DNA of 64,000 bases from Trileptium ribeirensis. Taxonomy: Eukaryota > Nematoda > Enoplea > Enoplida > Thoracostomopsidae. This document shows positions 1 to 11,432 of the stretch, one piece after another (positions within the stretch are counted from its first letter, which is position 1; each line of letters starts with the position of its first letter). Below the pieces are notes generated by a model. That model was given only the letters and a program-made list of their open reading frames with translations. It was not told where the DNA came from and did not search any database. The stretch spans positions 1 to 64,000 of the forward strand of contig JASANE010020040.1 of NCBI GenBank assembly GCA_030248225.1, given 5' to 3'. Both the position numbers and the translations under genes were made by a program.

Positions 1-1488
1 TAATCCGAGATTTTCCTCTTAACTCCAAAAGCGTCCCTTTTTTAGAGTCACTTTGCCTAAGACCACGGGGAATCAGAATCACTTCGACTTGGCTAGCTAT
101 TCTTCTCAGTGCTCTGTACCTGCGTACCCTAAGTCGCTCTGCGCTTCTACCTCGGAACTCGACCCTAGACATTAATTCCAGTTGGGTCAGTGCGTACAAT
201 TTCGGCGGGAAAAATGGGGGGGGTCGAACCCAAGCGTTAATGAGTCTGTCTACAGCAGAAGAACACGCTACATTCACGGGATACCTAGATGAACGGCGTG
301 TTACTGTCCGTATAGCAAGGAAACCAAACCCCTGCAGACGCCGACCCTTTCTCGTACTTACAGTCTTTGATCCTTGGGGCAGCAATTGCTGAACCCCCTT
401 CGCGGGGCGAATACCCACGCGGAAAATCTTCAACCACCGATCAACGAATTGAAGCGAACTGCGAAGAAAAAAAAGAAAGCCACCGAGCAATTGAAAACCA
501 TGAATGATGAACATGCGAAAGCCCTGCGTCGGAGCCGATCTGTAAAGTCGACCGAACTCCGCGCTGCCGTAGTCAAACTGATTCGAATTCGTCGAGCGTC
601 ATCTCCAACCTCGAAAATTTTATCGTGTCTTTTTCTTCAGCTCCCAATCAGGGGCGACTTTATTCGGGTCGTGGTTTTCTGAATTGGTCTTGGGGCCAAT
701 CGGAAAATTTAAAGTTTTCCGGAAGTGGACATTACCGTAAACTACCGACCTCGTTTAGGGAGAGTCGGCTTCAATTGATTTTGTTGACATCCACTTGAAC
801 CCTCCGAGTAATCGGCGGTCACACATCTGCGATCTTAACCCCAAATTTCTCAACAAGTCGAAGTCTTAAAGCTTCGATTTCCTGCAATTAGCGCCGGATG
901 TGCTTTGAAATTGGATCCAACGCCCACGTCTTTAAGACAACATCCGGTCCCATAGTGACTTTCGGGTCACATAATTTCCAGCTATTTCCTCAATTTAAAT
1001 TTGTTTGTTCTTTTAGATTGCTTAATCGTCATCTTATCGTCCCATGCAACGACCAGCGGTCGAATATTCCAACGACTTGGTACTTCGTCGTCGGCCCTAT
1101 CTGCTGTGTTGCCTTTGACATCTCGACTTGCCGCCCAACTAATTAATCTAATTGCGGCTTGGAAGATGACCCTTTTCTATGAGGACGCCTGAAAACATGG
1201 AGCAAAATCGCGTCTCTTTTGCGATTTCTAAGTATGAAGCCTGCGTTCACCCGTCCCAGCGTGGGAGAACGATGACGGGAAGCCGCCCGACTGAGGGCGG
1301 GAGGTGCGGTCTCCTACCAGGTACCTCTTAAGAGGCTGGGGCCCTATTCCGGTACCACAGAAACCCACGGGAGGGCCCTAAACACACCCCCTTTTCCTTC
1401 TTACTAGTCGATGTCCAGTCCGTCCGTAACACTTTCAATTTTAGCGTGTCTTAGTACGTGGTGTCCTGGTCTTTCTTTTTTCATGTCC

Positions 1489-1530
1489 TTATATACGTAT
1501 ATATCTATATATATGCATATATACATATAA
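1489..1530. repeat. AT-rich microsatellite patch
   Basis: An interrupted run of TATA/CATA dinucleotides embedded in GC-richer sequence. A similar patch occurs about 1 kb downstream, near 2486-2530. Confidence 0.7.
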
Positions 1531-2485
1531 CAACACACAATACACACGAGACACAGAGGTGGCCCGAGCGACAGAGAGGTCGCTCAAGTACACAAAAACA
1601 CACAGCACAACAACAACAACAACCATGACAACAACCGACCAATGAAGTCGGTTAGAGAAAGCGGCAAAAGAAAACAACGAAAAAAGGACAGCGAGGTCAC
1701 GGCAAGAGCGATACGGGATGCGGGCGGGCAGTAGGATAGGGGAGAGCCGGGGGATTTTCAAGAGGCTGGGGTGAGATTTGGTACCAGGACGAAGAGCGGG
1801 TCCGATTGATACGAAACACGAGGGGGTGGACGTAATAGCTGGTCGGGACCCACGCATTGGTTTCGATGTATATAAGTGTGAGGGGCTTTAGCGGTTAGCG
1901 GTTGGGCGGAGCGACCCCCGACGGGTATCGTTGGACTCGCCGTCGGGTGACGGTTCGAATGAGCCCGAACGGCAGGGGTAAAAAGGGTGCTAAAATCATA
2001 ATGATTAGAGAGAATGGCGGGGACGGTAGGGGCACTTTCGTCGGGCCGTCCCGCGTTATCGGGGCGGCGGGCGGTGACCCGCCATGTATTTTTGGAGATG
2101 TCTCGACGAGACGAACGCAATGAGGGACATTTGGCCCGTTTTGGAGTTAAGAGGAAAATTTCGGATTGTCTGGGCCCACTAGTGGTTGGCGGCAGAAATT
2201 GGGGCACCTTTGAGTGACTACAGCGGGTCAGCGGAGATTCGGGCGAAGATTTGGCGCACATCGTTGGATTTATCTAGGTACGATGAGCAAAATGAGGGTT
2301 CACAAGCACCAGTTCAGAAATAGGGTGCGACAACGAGGATGCAGGGGTGGGGAGTCGTATCAAGGCATGTTACAGCGGAATAATAGGGCGAAAAGACCAG
2401 TTTACTCGAGATACGGTCAGGGGGAGACGTTCCGGTTCCGTGTGGTGAGGGAAGGCATAGAGGCCCGGCATGCACACACCGTCAT

Positions 2486-2530
2486 CCCACATATATACCT
2501 ATAGATATATATGCACATATATGATAATAT
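2486..2530. repeat. AT-rich microsatellite patch
   Basis: Second interrupted TA-rich patch in the same GC-richer block. It resembles the patch near 1489-1530 in composition but not as a clean copy. Confidence 0.65.
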
Positions 2531-3156
2531 ACGGAGGTAGCAGTCCGGTTCATTTCGCGACCACCCAACTTAGCGTAAGTAGCGGTGATCGTGTCGCGTC
2601 AAGGGCGCGATCTTAACATTGTTAGGGGCAATTTGGTCCCTAGCTAGAGTCGTTCAAATACTTTACTGAGGTACTACGGCCATTCCCGGATCATTGTGCA
2701 CTAGACGGGTGCGGGCCATTAAGTTAACCCGGTATCCGTCGTTCTCAATAACCCTGTAATTTGCCGTACTCGACATTTGAGCTGACCACGGTTTGTAGTT
2801 TTCCAGTACCATTGCTCAGTGTGCAGCTGAAACCTGGTAAGTTTGATAATTTCAGTTTCTATCTCTACGAGATGGTTAGCCTAAGCGTGTAATCAGGGGC
2901 CTCCTATTCCCGGATGGTCCTAACCGTGTAACCTTAGTGTTTAGTGACGGCTGGTTAGGTCCCAATTTGTTCCCCTTTTTGATTGGTGAAAGGCACAATT
3001 ACCAACCCGCGTAGGGCTTCGCAAATCCGTTGAAGTGTCCTAGTTTCTGTGCGGTCCTAACCGTTGCGCACAACACTCGTCCCATTAATTGTACAAAAAC
3101 ACGACGAATTACGGCAGGCTACGATACAACACGACCACATGATTTGACTTAATAGG

Positions 3157-3600
3157 GCATTCGAAATACAACATTTTTTATACGAAAATGATCCAAGGAT
3201 AACACACGGTATATATTTTAAGCATTCGAAGTACGACATTATATATAAATGATCCTACGCTAACGTACGGCATATATTTTAAACATTCGAAGTACGACAT
3301 TATATATAAAAATGATCCCATGATAACATACGGTATATATTTTAGGCATTCAAAGTACAACATCTTTATACAAAATGATCCAATGATAACATACGGTATA
3401 TATTTTAGGCATATGAAGTACAACATTTTTATATACAAAATGATCTAATGATAACGTACGGTATATATCTTAGGCATACGAAGTACGACATTTTTTATCC
3501 GAAATGATCCAATGATAACATACGGTATATATTTTAGGCATTCAAAGTACAACATTTTTATACAAAGATGATCCAATGATAATATAAGGTATATATTTAT
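3157..3600. repeat. Minisatellite, about seven copies of a ~63-bp unit
   Basis: Seven consecutive units start with GCATTCGAAGTACRACAT or a close variant, continue through an AATGATCC...ATAACRTACGG core and end in TATATATTTTA. Copies differ by scattered substitutions and small indels, so the period varies around 61-65 bp. Read on the minus strand the units stay open in overlapping frames and give a repetitive peptide containing KYIPYVI. Because unit length is not a constant multiple of three and the frames hop, I treat this as non-coding satellite DNA. Confidence 0.9.
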
Positions 3601-5929
3601 AAACGAGACATAGGTGCCAACGTGTTTCGAGGCGATTTTGGTGCTAGAATCATAAAAATACTCGTAATGGGGCCGGAACGATCCTGTTACAATAAAGATA
3701 ACATATTGTTTCGTAGACATAATAGCCGTAACTCTACATAACCGGGTTTGTTGTACACTGCGGTGCCCGTCGCTATAAGCGTCAATAGTGGATTAATACC
3801 CCCTGAATATTGGCGTACCATCGAGGCTCCTTACCCAGAGCATTTTAGCCATTTTGAGAAAATTGGCTACAGGGTAAAAATTTTAACAAAAACTCGGGAA
3901 ATAAAATAGGTTTCTAAAAATATCAAAAATTTACCTACGCCGAAATTAGCACTCCGGTGGGACGCCCTTAATTGATATATAGTTATTTTCGTATAATTTG
4001 CTGTTCCATTCAATAAATAAAGCTCGTCAAGCCGCGTCGAATGGTGGGTAAAAATCTAATTTTTAAGAAAAAATTTTGGGGTCCCAAGGGTTACTTGAAA
4101 AAATCTAAAATTTTAAAAATTCAATTTTTTGGTCGAGATAATCAGCGGAAGTCTCCAGGATCACAAAAATACCAAAATTTCCAGAATCTGAGCATTTTTG
4201 GGCAAATGCAGGCTGTGGGGGGTAATGGAAAAGAACCACCATATATTCCAAAGATTTCATTAGCATATAACACGCAACACCTCAGTAAAAACGATTGTTA
4301 TGAGGAAAACGTAGGGGCCCGCTTGAAGCGTGTATTTATTGTGTAGCGTTTTCTATATCAAGATGGAAACGTAATATATTTCAATACATTATTTGTCCGC
4401 TCAGATTTTTTCTTGTTTGTCCCGTTGCAAGAATTACTATGTCGGTTTTATATTGAATAACATGAAAAGCTACCAATTGAGTCCGTATCGACTAGTCCTG
4501 AAAACGTATATTTGAGCTCAAACCGAAGGTTATTGTTTTGCTCATTTCATGCCAGTTACTCCTTGATATGCTTGCATACACCCATTCATTTTGTACCTTG
4601 ATTCATGTAGTACATCCTCAATTCCTTTATTTAACCATTTAACTTACAAAAAGTGATGCTAGATTAACAGCATCGGAACAGAAACACGTATGTATTTACT
4701 GTTCTGCGTTTATTAGAAAATGTATATACCACTGCACGTAACTTCTGCTACTGGGATAAATGTAGTCTTGACCACACATTCATTTTGAAATTTAATACTT
4801 CATTACATTATTCGATTGCACTTCTAGACTGGAGAACTTCTAAGCTTTAGTCTTATTTTAAATGAATTTCCTCAACGATGGCCGGTTTTTTACTTTTTCT
4901 TATTCTAAAAACGCGGGTGAAATATCAAATTTACATAGCAGTGCGAATTTTTCTATTCGATATAAATATATATTGAGTAGGTTCATGCCTGTTTACCTCT
5001 ACGGCACAGGGATTTGTTTTAAGCTTGAGCCAATCCAGCGTTCAAGTATAATAGGTTGTTTTTACAGGAAGACTGTATTTGTTGAGTCCAACTCAGCGTT
5101 CAATTTTAACGGGAAGACTTTGTATATGGTTGAGTACTGGCACTGAGCTTCGTGTTTTACATCATGGTCGTGTGTAATACATTATTTGGCACTTTTGGTT
5201 AAAAGAAAGGTGTGTATTTGGCTACACTTCGTACCAGGGTAAGCTCAGCATTTATGGATACTTGACTTATCTCTGCTTTATAGATGATCTCAGGCAGCGC
5301 AGCATGGACACGGTACCAGTTTAATATGGCTTTTATGACAGTATGGATATATCGCATTGGTATAGCACGGGCTCAGAATATCAGAACACGGGTCATTCTA
5401 ATCATTTTACTTCACGGACGAAAACGAATGAATACTCTGCAGGACAAAACTTGACCATTTAGACAATGAATTGAAGTGAGATAAAGTAAATTAAGACCAA
5501 TATATATAGCTAACATTGATATGCATATCTTACGGCTGAAACTCAGGATTCGTACCTTAATGTTGGTACAACCGAATCTAACGCTACTAAATTGCTTAAT
5601 CGGTTTAAGAAACGCAAATATATATTACTTTGCAACGTCGCAACGTGCTGCCTTAGTGTACGCGAATATTATATGGCTCACCAAAAACTCATAAACAAGG
5701 ATAACAGTTGGGATCGATATTGCCGCTCACTGCTGTTAATTCAGCCTATCAGTCAGTTTTTTGTTCTCATCCTAGATCCACTACTACTAAGAGTCAGTTC
5801 ACAATGCTTAACTCTTTTTAATTTACTAATAACATTGCGGCCTTAAAGCATATGAATTCTTTATGGCAAGCTTCGATCTACTGCTTTGTTCACTAATGTA
5901 CCGATTGAGGAATTTGAATTAATTGAGGA
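3601..5929. other. AT-rich intergenic sequence, nothing recognised
   Basis: Only short open frames without recognisable domains occur here (for example near 4041-4346, lysine-rich, and 4862-5146). Around 5030-5120 a phrase containing cgttcaa and ggaagactg is repeated about 65 bp apart. No splice-flanked exon or transposon end was identified. Confidence 0.5.
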
Positions 5930-6560
5930 ATGCGACCGAGCTGTACTAAGCTAGACTATCGTGCGCTGAATGTTCCCGTGGTCTCAGGCAAAAGCGCTAC
6001 GTCGTCTGCCTAATCCAACTCCGTAATGCTTTTCTCGGTGGTAGAGCACACAACACCGTCTCTCTGGTCTAAGAGTGTATGGGACATCAACCAGTCGCCG
6101 GTGTAGTAAAACAGGACAGGTAACAAGATAGAGCTATGTCGAAATCCAGAATTAAGAGAAAGGCAGCGTTATCATCCTTATAGAGGCGGATCTTGGAGTA
6201 TATTGTAGCGTATGTAGAGTCTACAACATTATGTAACTCCGGGGCCATGTTATAGAATAGAGATGACCGATTGACGGAGTCGAATTTCGCGTTGAACGTG
6301 ACAAAAGCGACAAACGTTGGTTTCCGATATTCATGACGAGTTTCGACGATAATTTCAGACTGGAGATCTGATCAACGCAACAAACCAGCTTAGTTCTCCT
6401 GGTCGCCATCTCACAATGGATCTTTATCCTGTGAAGAATAAGCGTCTCTAGTACTTTCCCACAGATTGGTAGAAGTGAAATACCTCTGTAATTTCTGCGC
6501 AATGAGCGGTCGCCTTTCTCCGAAAACGGTTGAAGAATAAATGCATGTCATTCGAGGGCA
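5930..6560 (-). pseudogene. Decayed RTE-like LINE reverse transcriptase fragment
   Basis: The best-preserved part (about 6221-6535) reads as the start of a non-LTR reverse transcriptase, with the phrase NYRGISLLPICGKVLE typical of RTE-type elements just upstream of the finger/palm motifs. About 400 bases further along on the minus strand, in another frame, is an ADDVALLPE block. This corresponds to the catalytic YADD box with its tyrosine codon replaced by a stop (TAG). Several frameshifts separate the two blocks and no endonuclease domain is visible. It is therefore a truncated, inactive copy. The RTE assignment rests on motif resemblance only; related clades are possible. Confidence 0.75.
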
Positions 6561-7109
6561 ATTCTTTCCTTTCGCCATCTCAGCTGGAAAAATTTGAGCA
6601 ACAAGGAAGCAACTGATTTGTTCACGATTAAAATTTCAGAAGAAATTAGCTGACAATTCGCATGCAAATAAACACCCACGCAAAAGTCGGAAATAAGATA
6701 TACAAGGATATCTTTGGGTGATCGAATAATAGTGTTAGTGAACTCCGACTTGTTAATAAAGATTGTTGTTTATTTGAAATAATTGTTTTTCCTACAGGCG
6801 GCAGTCCAGTCACGACATGGATTATTATTAGATATCAGGATGATCTCGTTGATCAATGGAATATCATACCGTTCGATCTCCGTTCCGTCGTAACGTTTAA
6901 GTAAGCGATGTCGGAGACGGTTGAATTAGTCAAGCTTTTTTACAGCAAAAACTCGAGGCACAGGAACGGCATCACCAGCATCAAATAGAAATTTGACGGT
7001 CTTGGACAAGTGAAAGTGCGCTCAATCGACTCAAATTAATCAATCGATGTCGGTGTTCGCTGTGCTATTCGTAGTTTCGCTCCTTTCGATCCAACCGGAC
7101 AGCTGTGGG
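6561..7109. other. Intergenic sequence, nothing recognised
   Basis: No open frame of note or repeat was seen. It may include the decayed 5' part of the gypsy-type remnant that follows, but no LTR was found. Confidence 0.35.
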
Positions 7110-7810
7110 GCGATTATTGCACACGTCTCCACACCTTCTCCTTTGCCAACTCGGTCCCAGATGAACGGTGTACCCAAGGGTTTCTAAAAAACCCATTGCC
7201 AGTCATTTCTAAAACGTTATTGAACCTCGTCATGCTGCAAACGCCAGTGATATCGGTCAAGGAATTGTCAATTGAGAATATTCGGGCGTTCATGAATGGA
7301 ACATTCGATTCAAGGCGATTCATCGTTCCTGAGCGATACAAGTTTTGGCGAAATATAGACTGGCGCATATCAATCCCCGAGCTGGTGCATAGGATTCGCT
7401 GAGATGCAGCAACCTGCGATTTCGGTGCCCTCAAACATCCACTCGTCAAGCCAATGCGTTCGCGGGTCACTTGCTTGGTTCAGAGCGAGGTTGTGGTTAA
7501 AGTCCTTTTTAAGGTTAGCGAGAATGACTTCACGTTCCAGCAGGCCATAGAAATTGCGACGAAAACAGAAGAAGCCTTCAATACAGCGAAGGAAACAGTG
7601 TACTGATCATCAGCCGAGCCATTGTTAATAACGTCGGTGGTATGGTCAAGTCATAATCAAAACGACCAGATAGCAACCACGATATTCCCAGCGGGTGTTT
7701 GTGGTCGGTGCGCGGAGCCAGGCCACACGGGCAAAGATGTACATTAAAAGAATTTGTAATTTTTGTAAGAAACGTGGTCACATCGAGGCAGCCTGTCTTC
7801 AGAAAAAAGA
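7110..7810 (+). pseudogene. Degenerate gypsy-type gag (plus strand)
   Basis: Pieces in shifting frames resemble gag of gypsy elements related to the K02A2.6-like group: a capsid-like block near 7300-7420 with FIVPERYKFW, then SIPELVHRIR and AATCDF, followed near 7530-7600 by EIATKTEEAF. A zinc-knuckle-like block near 7700-7790 starts CGRCAEPGHTGKD and continues, in another frame, with cysteine and histidine spacing of a second knuckle. Multiple stops and frameshifts show it is dead. It is separate from, and on the opposite strand to, the large gypsy element at 14.8-29.7 kb. Confidence 0.7.
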
Positions 7811-7869
7811 ACCAAAGACAATGAATTGAGAACTGTCAAATGGCAGCAACATTGTTAGGTCATACGAAG

Positions 7870-8170
7870 TGCGTCACTTCCTCAATTAACACAAACGGGG
7901 GTTCTCAATTCGAACGCTTCTAGTAAAACGGCATCGCCAAAAGCTTGAGGCTGCGGTTTCCGAGTCATCAGCGAAACAAGCAACAATATTCGTCGTGGCA
8001 AAGGTGGCGTATATCAATATCCTGGGGCGTTGAGATACAGTCTCTCCAAAATCAGCAGAATCACTCATGGGATTAGGATTACCCGGGCAAATCAACGATG
8101 GTGGAAAATTGTCCAACGTGTTCGAGAATAAGGATTCCAATTTAACACTCTGCCAAAAGCGCCGATTCAT
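7870..8170 (+). pseudogene. Degenerate retropepsin-like remnant of the same gypsy copy
   Basis: In the plus frame after the gag remnant, a stretch reads KLEAAVSESSAKQA and then INILGR. In related elements such phrases lie in the protease between the active site and the C-terminal ILG motif. The DTG active site itself is not visible. It is adjacent to and collinear with the gag remnant. Confidence is limited because the match is short and the reading frame is broken. Confidence 0.45.
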
Positions 8171-8972
8171 TCATGGACGCTACCGGTAAAACATTGGAGC
8201 CTCGTATATGCTCGGAGAAACCATGCTATTAGTTTTCTAAGCTACAATTTTGTCGATTTTTGTTGTGGATAGTTATTCCCAGTAAGATTCACGATCCAAC
8301 TTCTGGAACAAGATTTTGCTGACTTTATCCTTATGCCTTGGTTACGGACAAGTGACTGTCGTTCACGTCGGCAAGTTGGAGTGATAAATGGTGCTACAGG
8401 CGAGGCATTGAAGGAGCGCTGTATCATCTGGCTACCAGCCTTGCATCGTAGCGAAGTATACAGACATTCAACAAATCGCTTCGACGCTCTGGTCTCTAGT
8501 CTGCTTCCGGGAAATAAACAACAACGTTTTTTGTAGCAATATGGGCGCACGTTGCCAAATGCTGATTGTTCGCCTACCGTACTCTTTAAACTGTTGGCAA
8601 ATTCGCGCAACTGTTGACACGTTCATACCGTCACCGACTTATCAGGTTCAAGCTCATCTATCCAAAGAGACTGCTAAGTTATTACAAACCTCGTAAGCCG
8701 ACTACAATGCAAGGTTCCGTTCGATCCGAGCGTCGCAAGCCAACGGAATAATTCTCCCCTTCAAAACAAATATGTAAATCCTAGTCTGCTGCTTGGCCAT
8801 GAGTACGGAACTTACAATTCTCTCCGTCCCTCGAGCCAACTGTACCCGGTTTCCTATTCCAGCCATATTATAGTGACACCCTTATTAATACAACTATTGA
8901 AATTTTTAAGAAATGCCCGTGAAGCCCATTTACAATTAGGTCCACAACACAAATCAGTGTGACTGTCTCAAA
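8171..8972. other. Probable tail of the degraded gypsy copy, unassigned
   Basis: Open pieces on both strands (8242-8610 minus, 8333-8536 plus) mirror each other and show no domain. Position suggests decayed pol sequence of the preceding plus-strand gypsy remnant, but no RT motif is readable. Confidence 0.3.
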
Positions 8973-11432
8973 TTGTTTAGTAACTATTTATTTTTAAATA
9001 AAAAAGATACGTATAAATTTTTGAATTCACCAAATTTTCGTATATATTTTCCTGCAGCAATAGGTGATTTAAATTTTCCAACTATAGACTGGAATTGTCA
9101 AACTGCAAATGGTGAGTTAGCAACGAGATTCCTTGACTTTACTGCTGAACAAAGTTTAACACAGCTAGTAAACTTTTATACCAGAGGCAATACTATTTTG
9201 GATCTAGTGTTAACATCAGCCACGACAAATGTTTGTAATGTTCTGTGTTGTGAAAACTTTTCAACTAGCGATCATTTTAGTGTTGATTTTTCGTTGGTAG
9301 GATTCAGCTGCAAAGAAAAGATTTACCGAACATATAATTTCAAGCGTATGGACATAGTAGGAATAAAAAATTTCTTGCTTAGATATAATTGGGTTGGATT
9401 ATTTGAGCATTGTAATAATGTTGATGACATGTGGGAGTCTTTTCTTTCTATTATTTATGATGTTTTTGTTTGTTTTGTGCCTGTTTCAACTTTATCTTTT
9501 ACTAAAAAACGTTATCCTAGATATATACGTAAATTACTTTCGAAGAAAAAACAATTGTGGCGCTCAAGACATCCTACTAATGGTAAAAGGCAATATCGGG
9601 ATTTTTCAATTCATTGTAAACAAGTAATTGATAATTACGCACAAGATATAGAAGATAAAATTTTATCCTCGGGAAATATAAATAAAGTTTTTGACTATGT
9701 CAAGTATCGGTGCTTTAAAAATGACGAAATTGGTCCTATCAGAAATGAAGAAGGATTTCTTATATTTGATCAGTCTGAGAAGTGTGAAATAATAAGTAAA
9801 GAGTTTTCAAGAGTGTATACTATAGATGACGGTACTCTTCCGAATAATGAAGAAAATAGTTTTTTCATAGAGTACATACAGTTTTTGCCTGATGAGATTA
9901 GTTCGATATTGAAGGCGCTTCCTTCTAAAACTAGTCACACTCCTGATCATATACCAAGTTTATTTTTTAAAGTTATGCATAATGAGCTTGCTTTTCCATT
10001 GTGTTATATTTTCAATTCTTCTTTTTATTATAGTCAGGTTCCGCGATCACGGAAAGTAGCTGATATAAAGCCCCTATTTAAGAAAGCAGATCCGACCATT
10101 GCATCAAATTATCGCCCGATCTCGTTAACTAGTGTTTCTTGTCGGGTTATGGAAAAAATTTTAGCACACACAATTTCTACGTTTTTGGAACAAAATAATA
10201 TATTGACAAAGCATCAGTTTGGGTTCCGTAAAAATCATTCAACGTGTACGCAGCTCCTTCACTTGCTAAATGATCTTACACAAACAATAGATAATGGATT
10301 GGCTACTGATGTAATTTATCTAGACTTTTCCAAGGCATTTGATTCAGTGTCACATTCTAAGCTATTGTCAAAAGTTTATAGCATAGGTATTCGTGGACAT
10401 TGTTATAAGTGGATTACTTCGTTTCTCCAGAATCGTTTTCAACGTATTAAAATAGGTTCTCAATACAGTACTGAGTGTCAAATTACTTCAGGAGTCCCAC
10501 AGGGATCAGTGTTAGGTCCTTTGCTGTTTTTAATCTATATTAATGATTTACCGTCATGTTTGCCTGATGTTGGTGTTAAAATATTTGCTGATGATGTTAA
10601 AATTTATAAATCAATTTCATGTATATCCGATGCTATGATATTGCAAGAAGCCATTGATTCTTGTTTTGATTGGTCCCATAAATGGCAACTCAGCATAGCT
10701 CCGCATAAATCATTTTGTATTCGCTATGGAACACATTCCGTTTTGAAAGATTACTCGTTAGAAAACAATGTATTTGAAGTAGAATGTATATATAAAGATT
10801 TGGGTGTAACATTTTGTTCCGATCTCAAGCCGTCTACGCATGTTTCAAACGTCTGCAAACAGTCGTATAAGGTTCTTAACATGTTGTTTCGATGTTTCGT
10901 CAAGGCAGACAAGGATGTTATGCTAACAGCATATAAAGCCTATGTCCTGCCAATATTGGAATATTGCTCTGTAGTTTGGAATCCGTATCTTCTGAAAGAC
11001 ATCGATAAGCTAGAATCAGTTCAAAGATACTTTACTCGTAGGCTGTTTGTTAGGTTAAGGTATGAGATGGTATCTTATTCAAATAGATTATCTTGTTTGA
11101 AACTACAACCCCTTGAACTTCGTGGATTGCATATTGACCTTGTGTACTGTTATAAAATTGTACATCGTGATATTTGTTTGGATTTCTCTGATTTTTTCTT
11201 GCTTAACAATGGCGTGACAAGGGGTCATTCTTTGAAACTTATCGTTCAACGTTGTAATAAAAATGTTAGAAAATTCTACTTTTCAAGTCGCATCGTTCCG
11301 GTTTGGAATTCGCTTCCTGTCTTACATAACGAGAAACCTGTTGTTACCGCTAGAACAGTTAGCATGTTTAAGTCACAAATAAAAAATATGAACTTTTCAC
11401 ATTTTCTAAAGCATTCACGTAATTTAGACTAG
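8973..11432 (+). CDS. LINE ORF2: endonuclease C-terminus plus reverse transcriptase, 5'-truncated
   Basis: An uninterrupted 819-codon frame encodes the main protein of a CR1/Jockey-superfamily non-LTR retrotransposon. Residues 31-101 are the end of the APE-type endonuclease, with GDLNFPTIDW and the SDH motif at 99-101. The reverse transcriptase follows: PLFKKADP at about 367, NYRPISL at about 379, GVPQGSVLGP at about 507 and the catalytic FADD at about 538. The thumb and C-terminal region end with VPVWNSLP. There is no in-frame ATG near the start; the frame opens after a stop at 8937-8939. Together with the missing endonuclease N-terminus, this indicates 5' truncation, usual for LINE insertions. 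No RNase H is seen. The absence of stops over 2.4 kb implies a recent insertion. Confidence 0.93.
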   Translation: MFSNYLFLNKKDTYKFLNSPNFRIYFPAAIGDLNFPTIDWNCQTANGELATRFLDFTAEQSLTQLVNFYTRGNTILDLVLTSATTNVCNVLCCENFSTSDHFSVDFSLVGFSCKEKIYRTYNFKRMDIVGIKNFLLRYNWVGLFEHCNNVDDMWESFLSIIYDVFVCFVPVSTLSFTKKRYPRYIRKLLSKKKQLWRSRHPTNGKRQYRDFSIHCKQVIDNYAQDIEDKILSSGNINKVFDYVKYRCFKNDEIGPIRNEEGFLIFDQSEKCEIISKEFSRVYTIDDGTLPNNEENSFFIEYIQFLPDEISSILKALPSKTSHTPDHIPSLFFKVMHNELAFPLCYIFNSSFYYSQVPRSRKVADIKPLFKKADPTIASNYRPISLTSVSCRVMEKILAHTISTFLEQNNILTKHQFGFRKNHSTCTQLLHLLNDLTQTIDNGLATDVIYLDFSKAFDSVSHSKLLSKVYSIGIRGHCYKWITSFLQNRFQRIKIGSQYSTECQITSGVPQGSVLGPLLFLIYINDLPSCLPDVGVKIFADDVKIYKSISCISDAMILQEAIDSCFDWSHKWQLSIAPHKSFCIRYGTHSVLKDYSLENNVFEVECIYKDLGVTFCSDLKPSTHVSNVCKQSYKVLNMLFRCFVKADKDVMLTAYKAYVLPILEYCSVVWNPYLLKDIDKLESVQRYFTRRLFVRLRYEMVSYSNRLSCLKLQPLELRGLHIDLVYCYKIVHRDICLDFSDFFLLNNGVTRGHSLKLIVQRCNKNVRKFYFSSRIVPVWNSLPVLHNEKPVVTARTVSMFKSQIKNMNFSHFLKHSRNLD

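Larger units (their letters stand above)
1..3056. other. Unassigned GC-richer block, no gene recognised
   Basis: This stretch is visibly richer in G and C than the rest of the window and has only short, unconserved open frames on both strands. I compared it by eye with conserved rRNA and 5S landmarks and found none. It contains two AT dinucleotide-like patches, near 1489-1530 and 2486-2530. Bases 1-30 match the reverse complement of 2139-2168 at 28 of 30 positions, so an inverted repeat appears to run off the window start. The phrase aagaggctgggg occurs near 1330 and 1760 with similar downstream sequence, suggesting a diverged internal duplication. Function unknown. Confidence 0.5.

Noticed and set aside
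374..682. 102-codon Lys-rich frame in the GC-richer block
   Set aside because: No domain, no splice or promoter context, and composition typical of chance frames in this block.
1758..2261. 167-codon minus-strand frame
   Set aside because: Lies over plus-strand frames in the same GC-rich stretch; Pro/Ser/Arg-rich with no motif, so treated as a chance frame.
1..3056. Possible ribosomal RNA gene because of higher GC
   Set aside because: None of the invariant 18S, 28S, 5.8S or 5S words I looked for is present on either strand.
3157..3600. CRISPR-like array
   Set aside because: The whole unit is repeated with gradual divergence and there are no unique spacers; this is a eukaryotic minisatellite.
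7114..7470. 118-codon minus-strand frame
   Set aside because: Antisense shadow of the degenerate plus-strand gag remnant.
8242..8610. 122-codon minus-strand frame
   Set aside because: Mirror of a plus-strand frame in decayed retroelement sequence; no motif on either strand.
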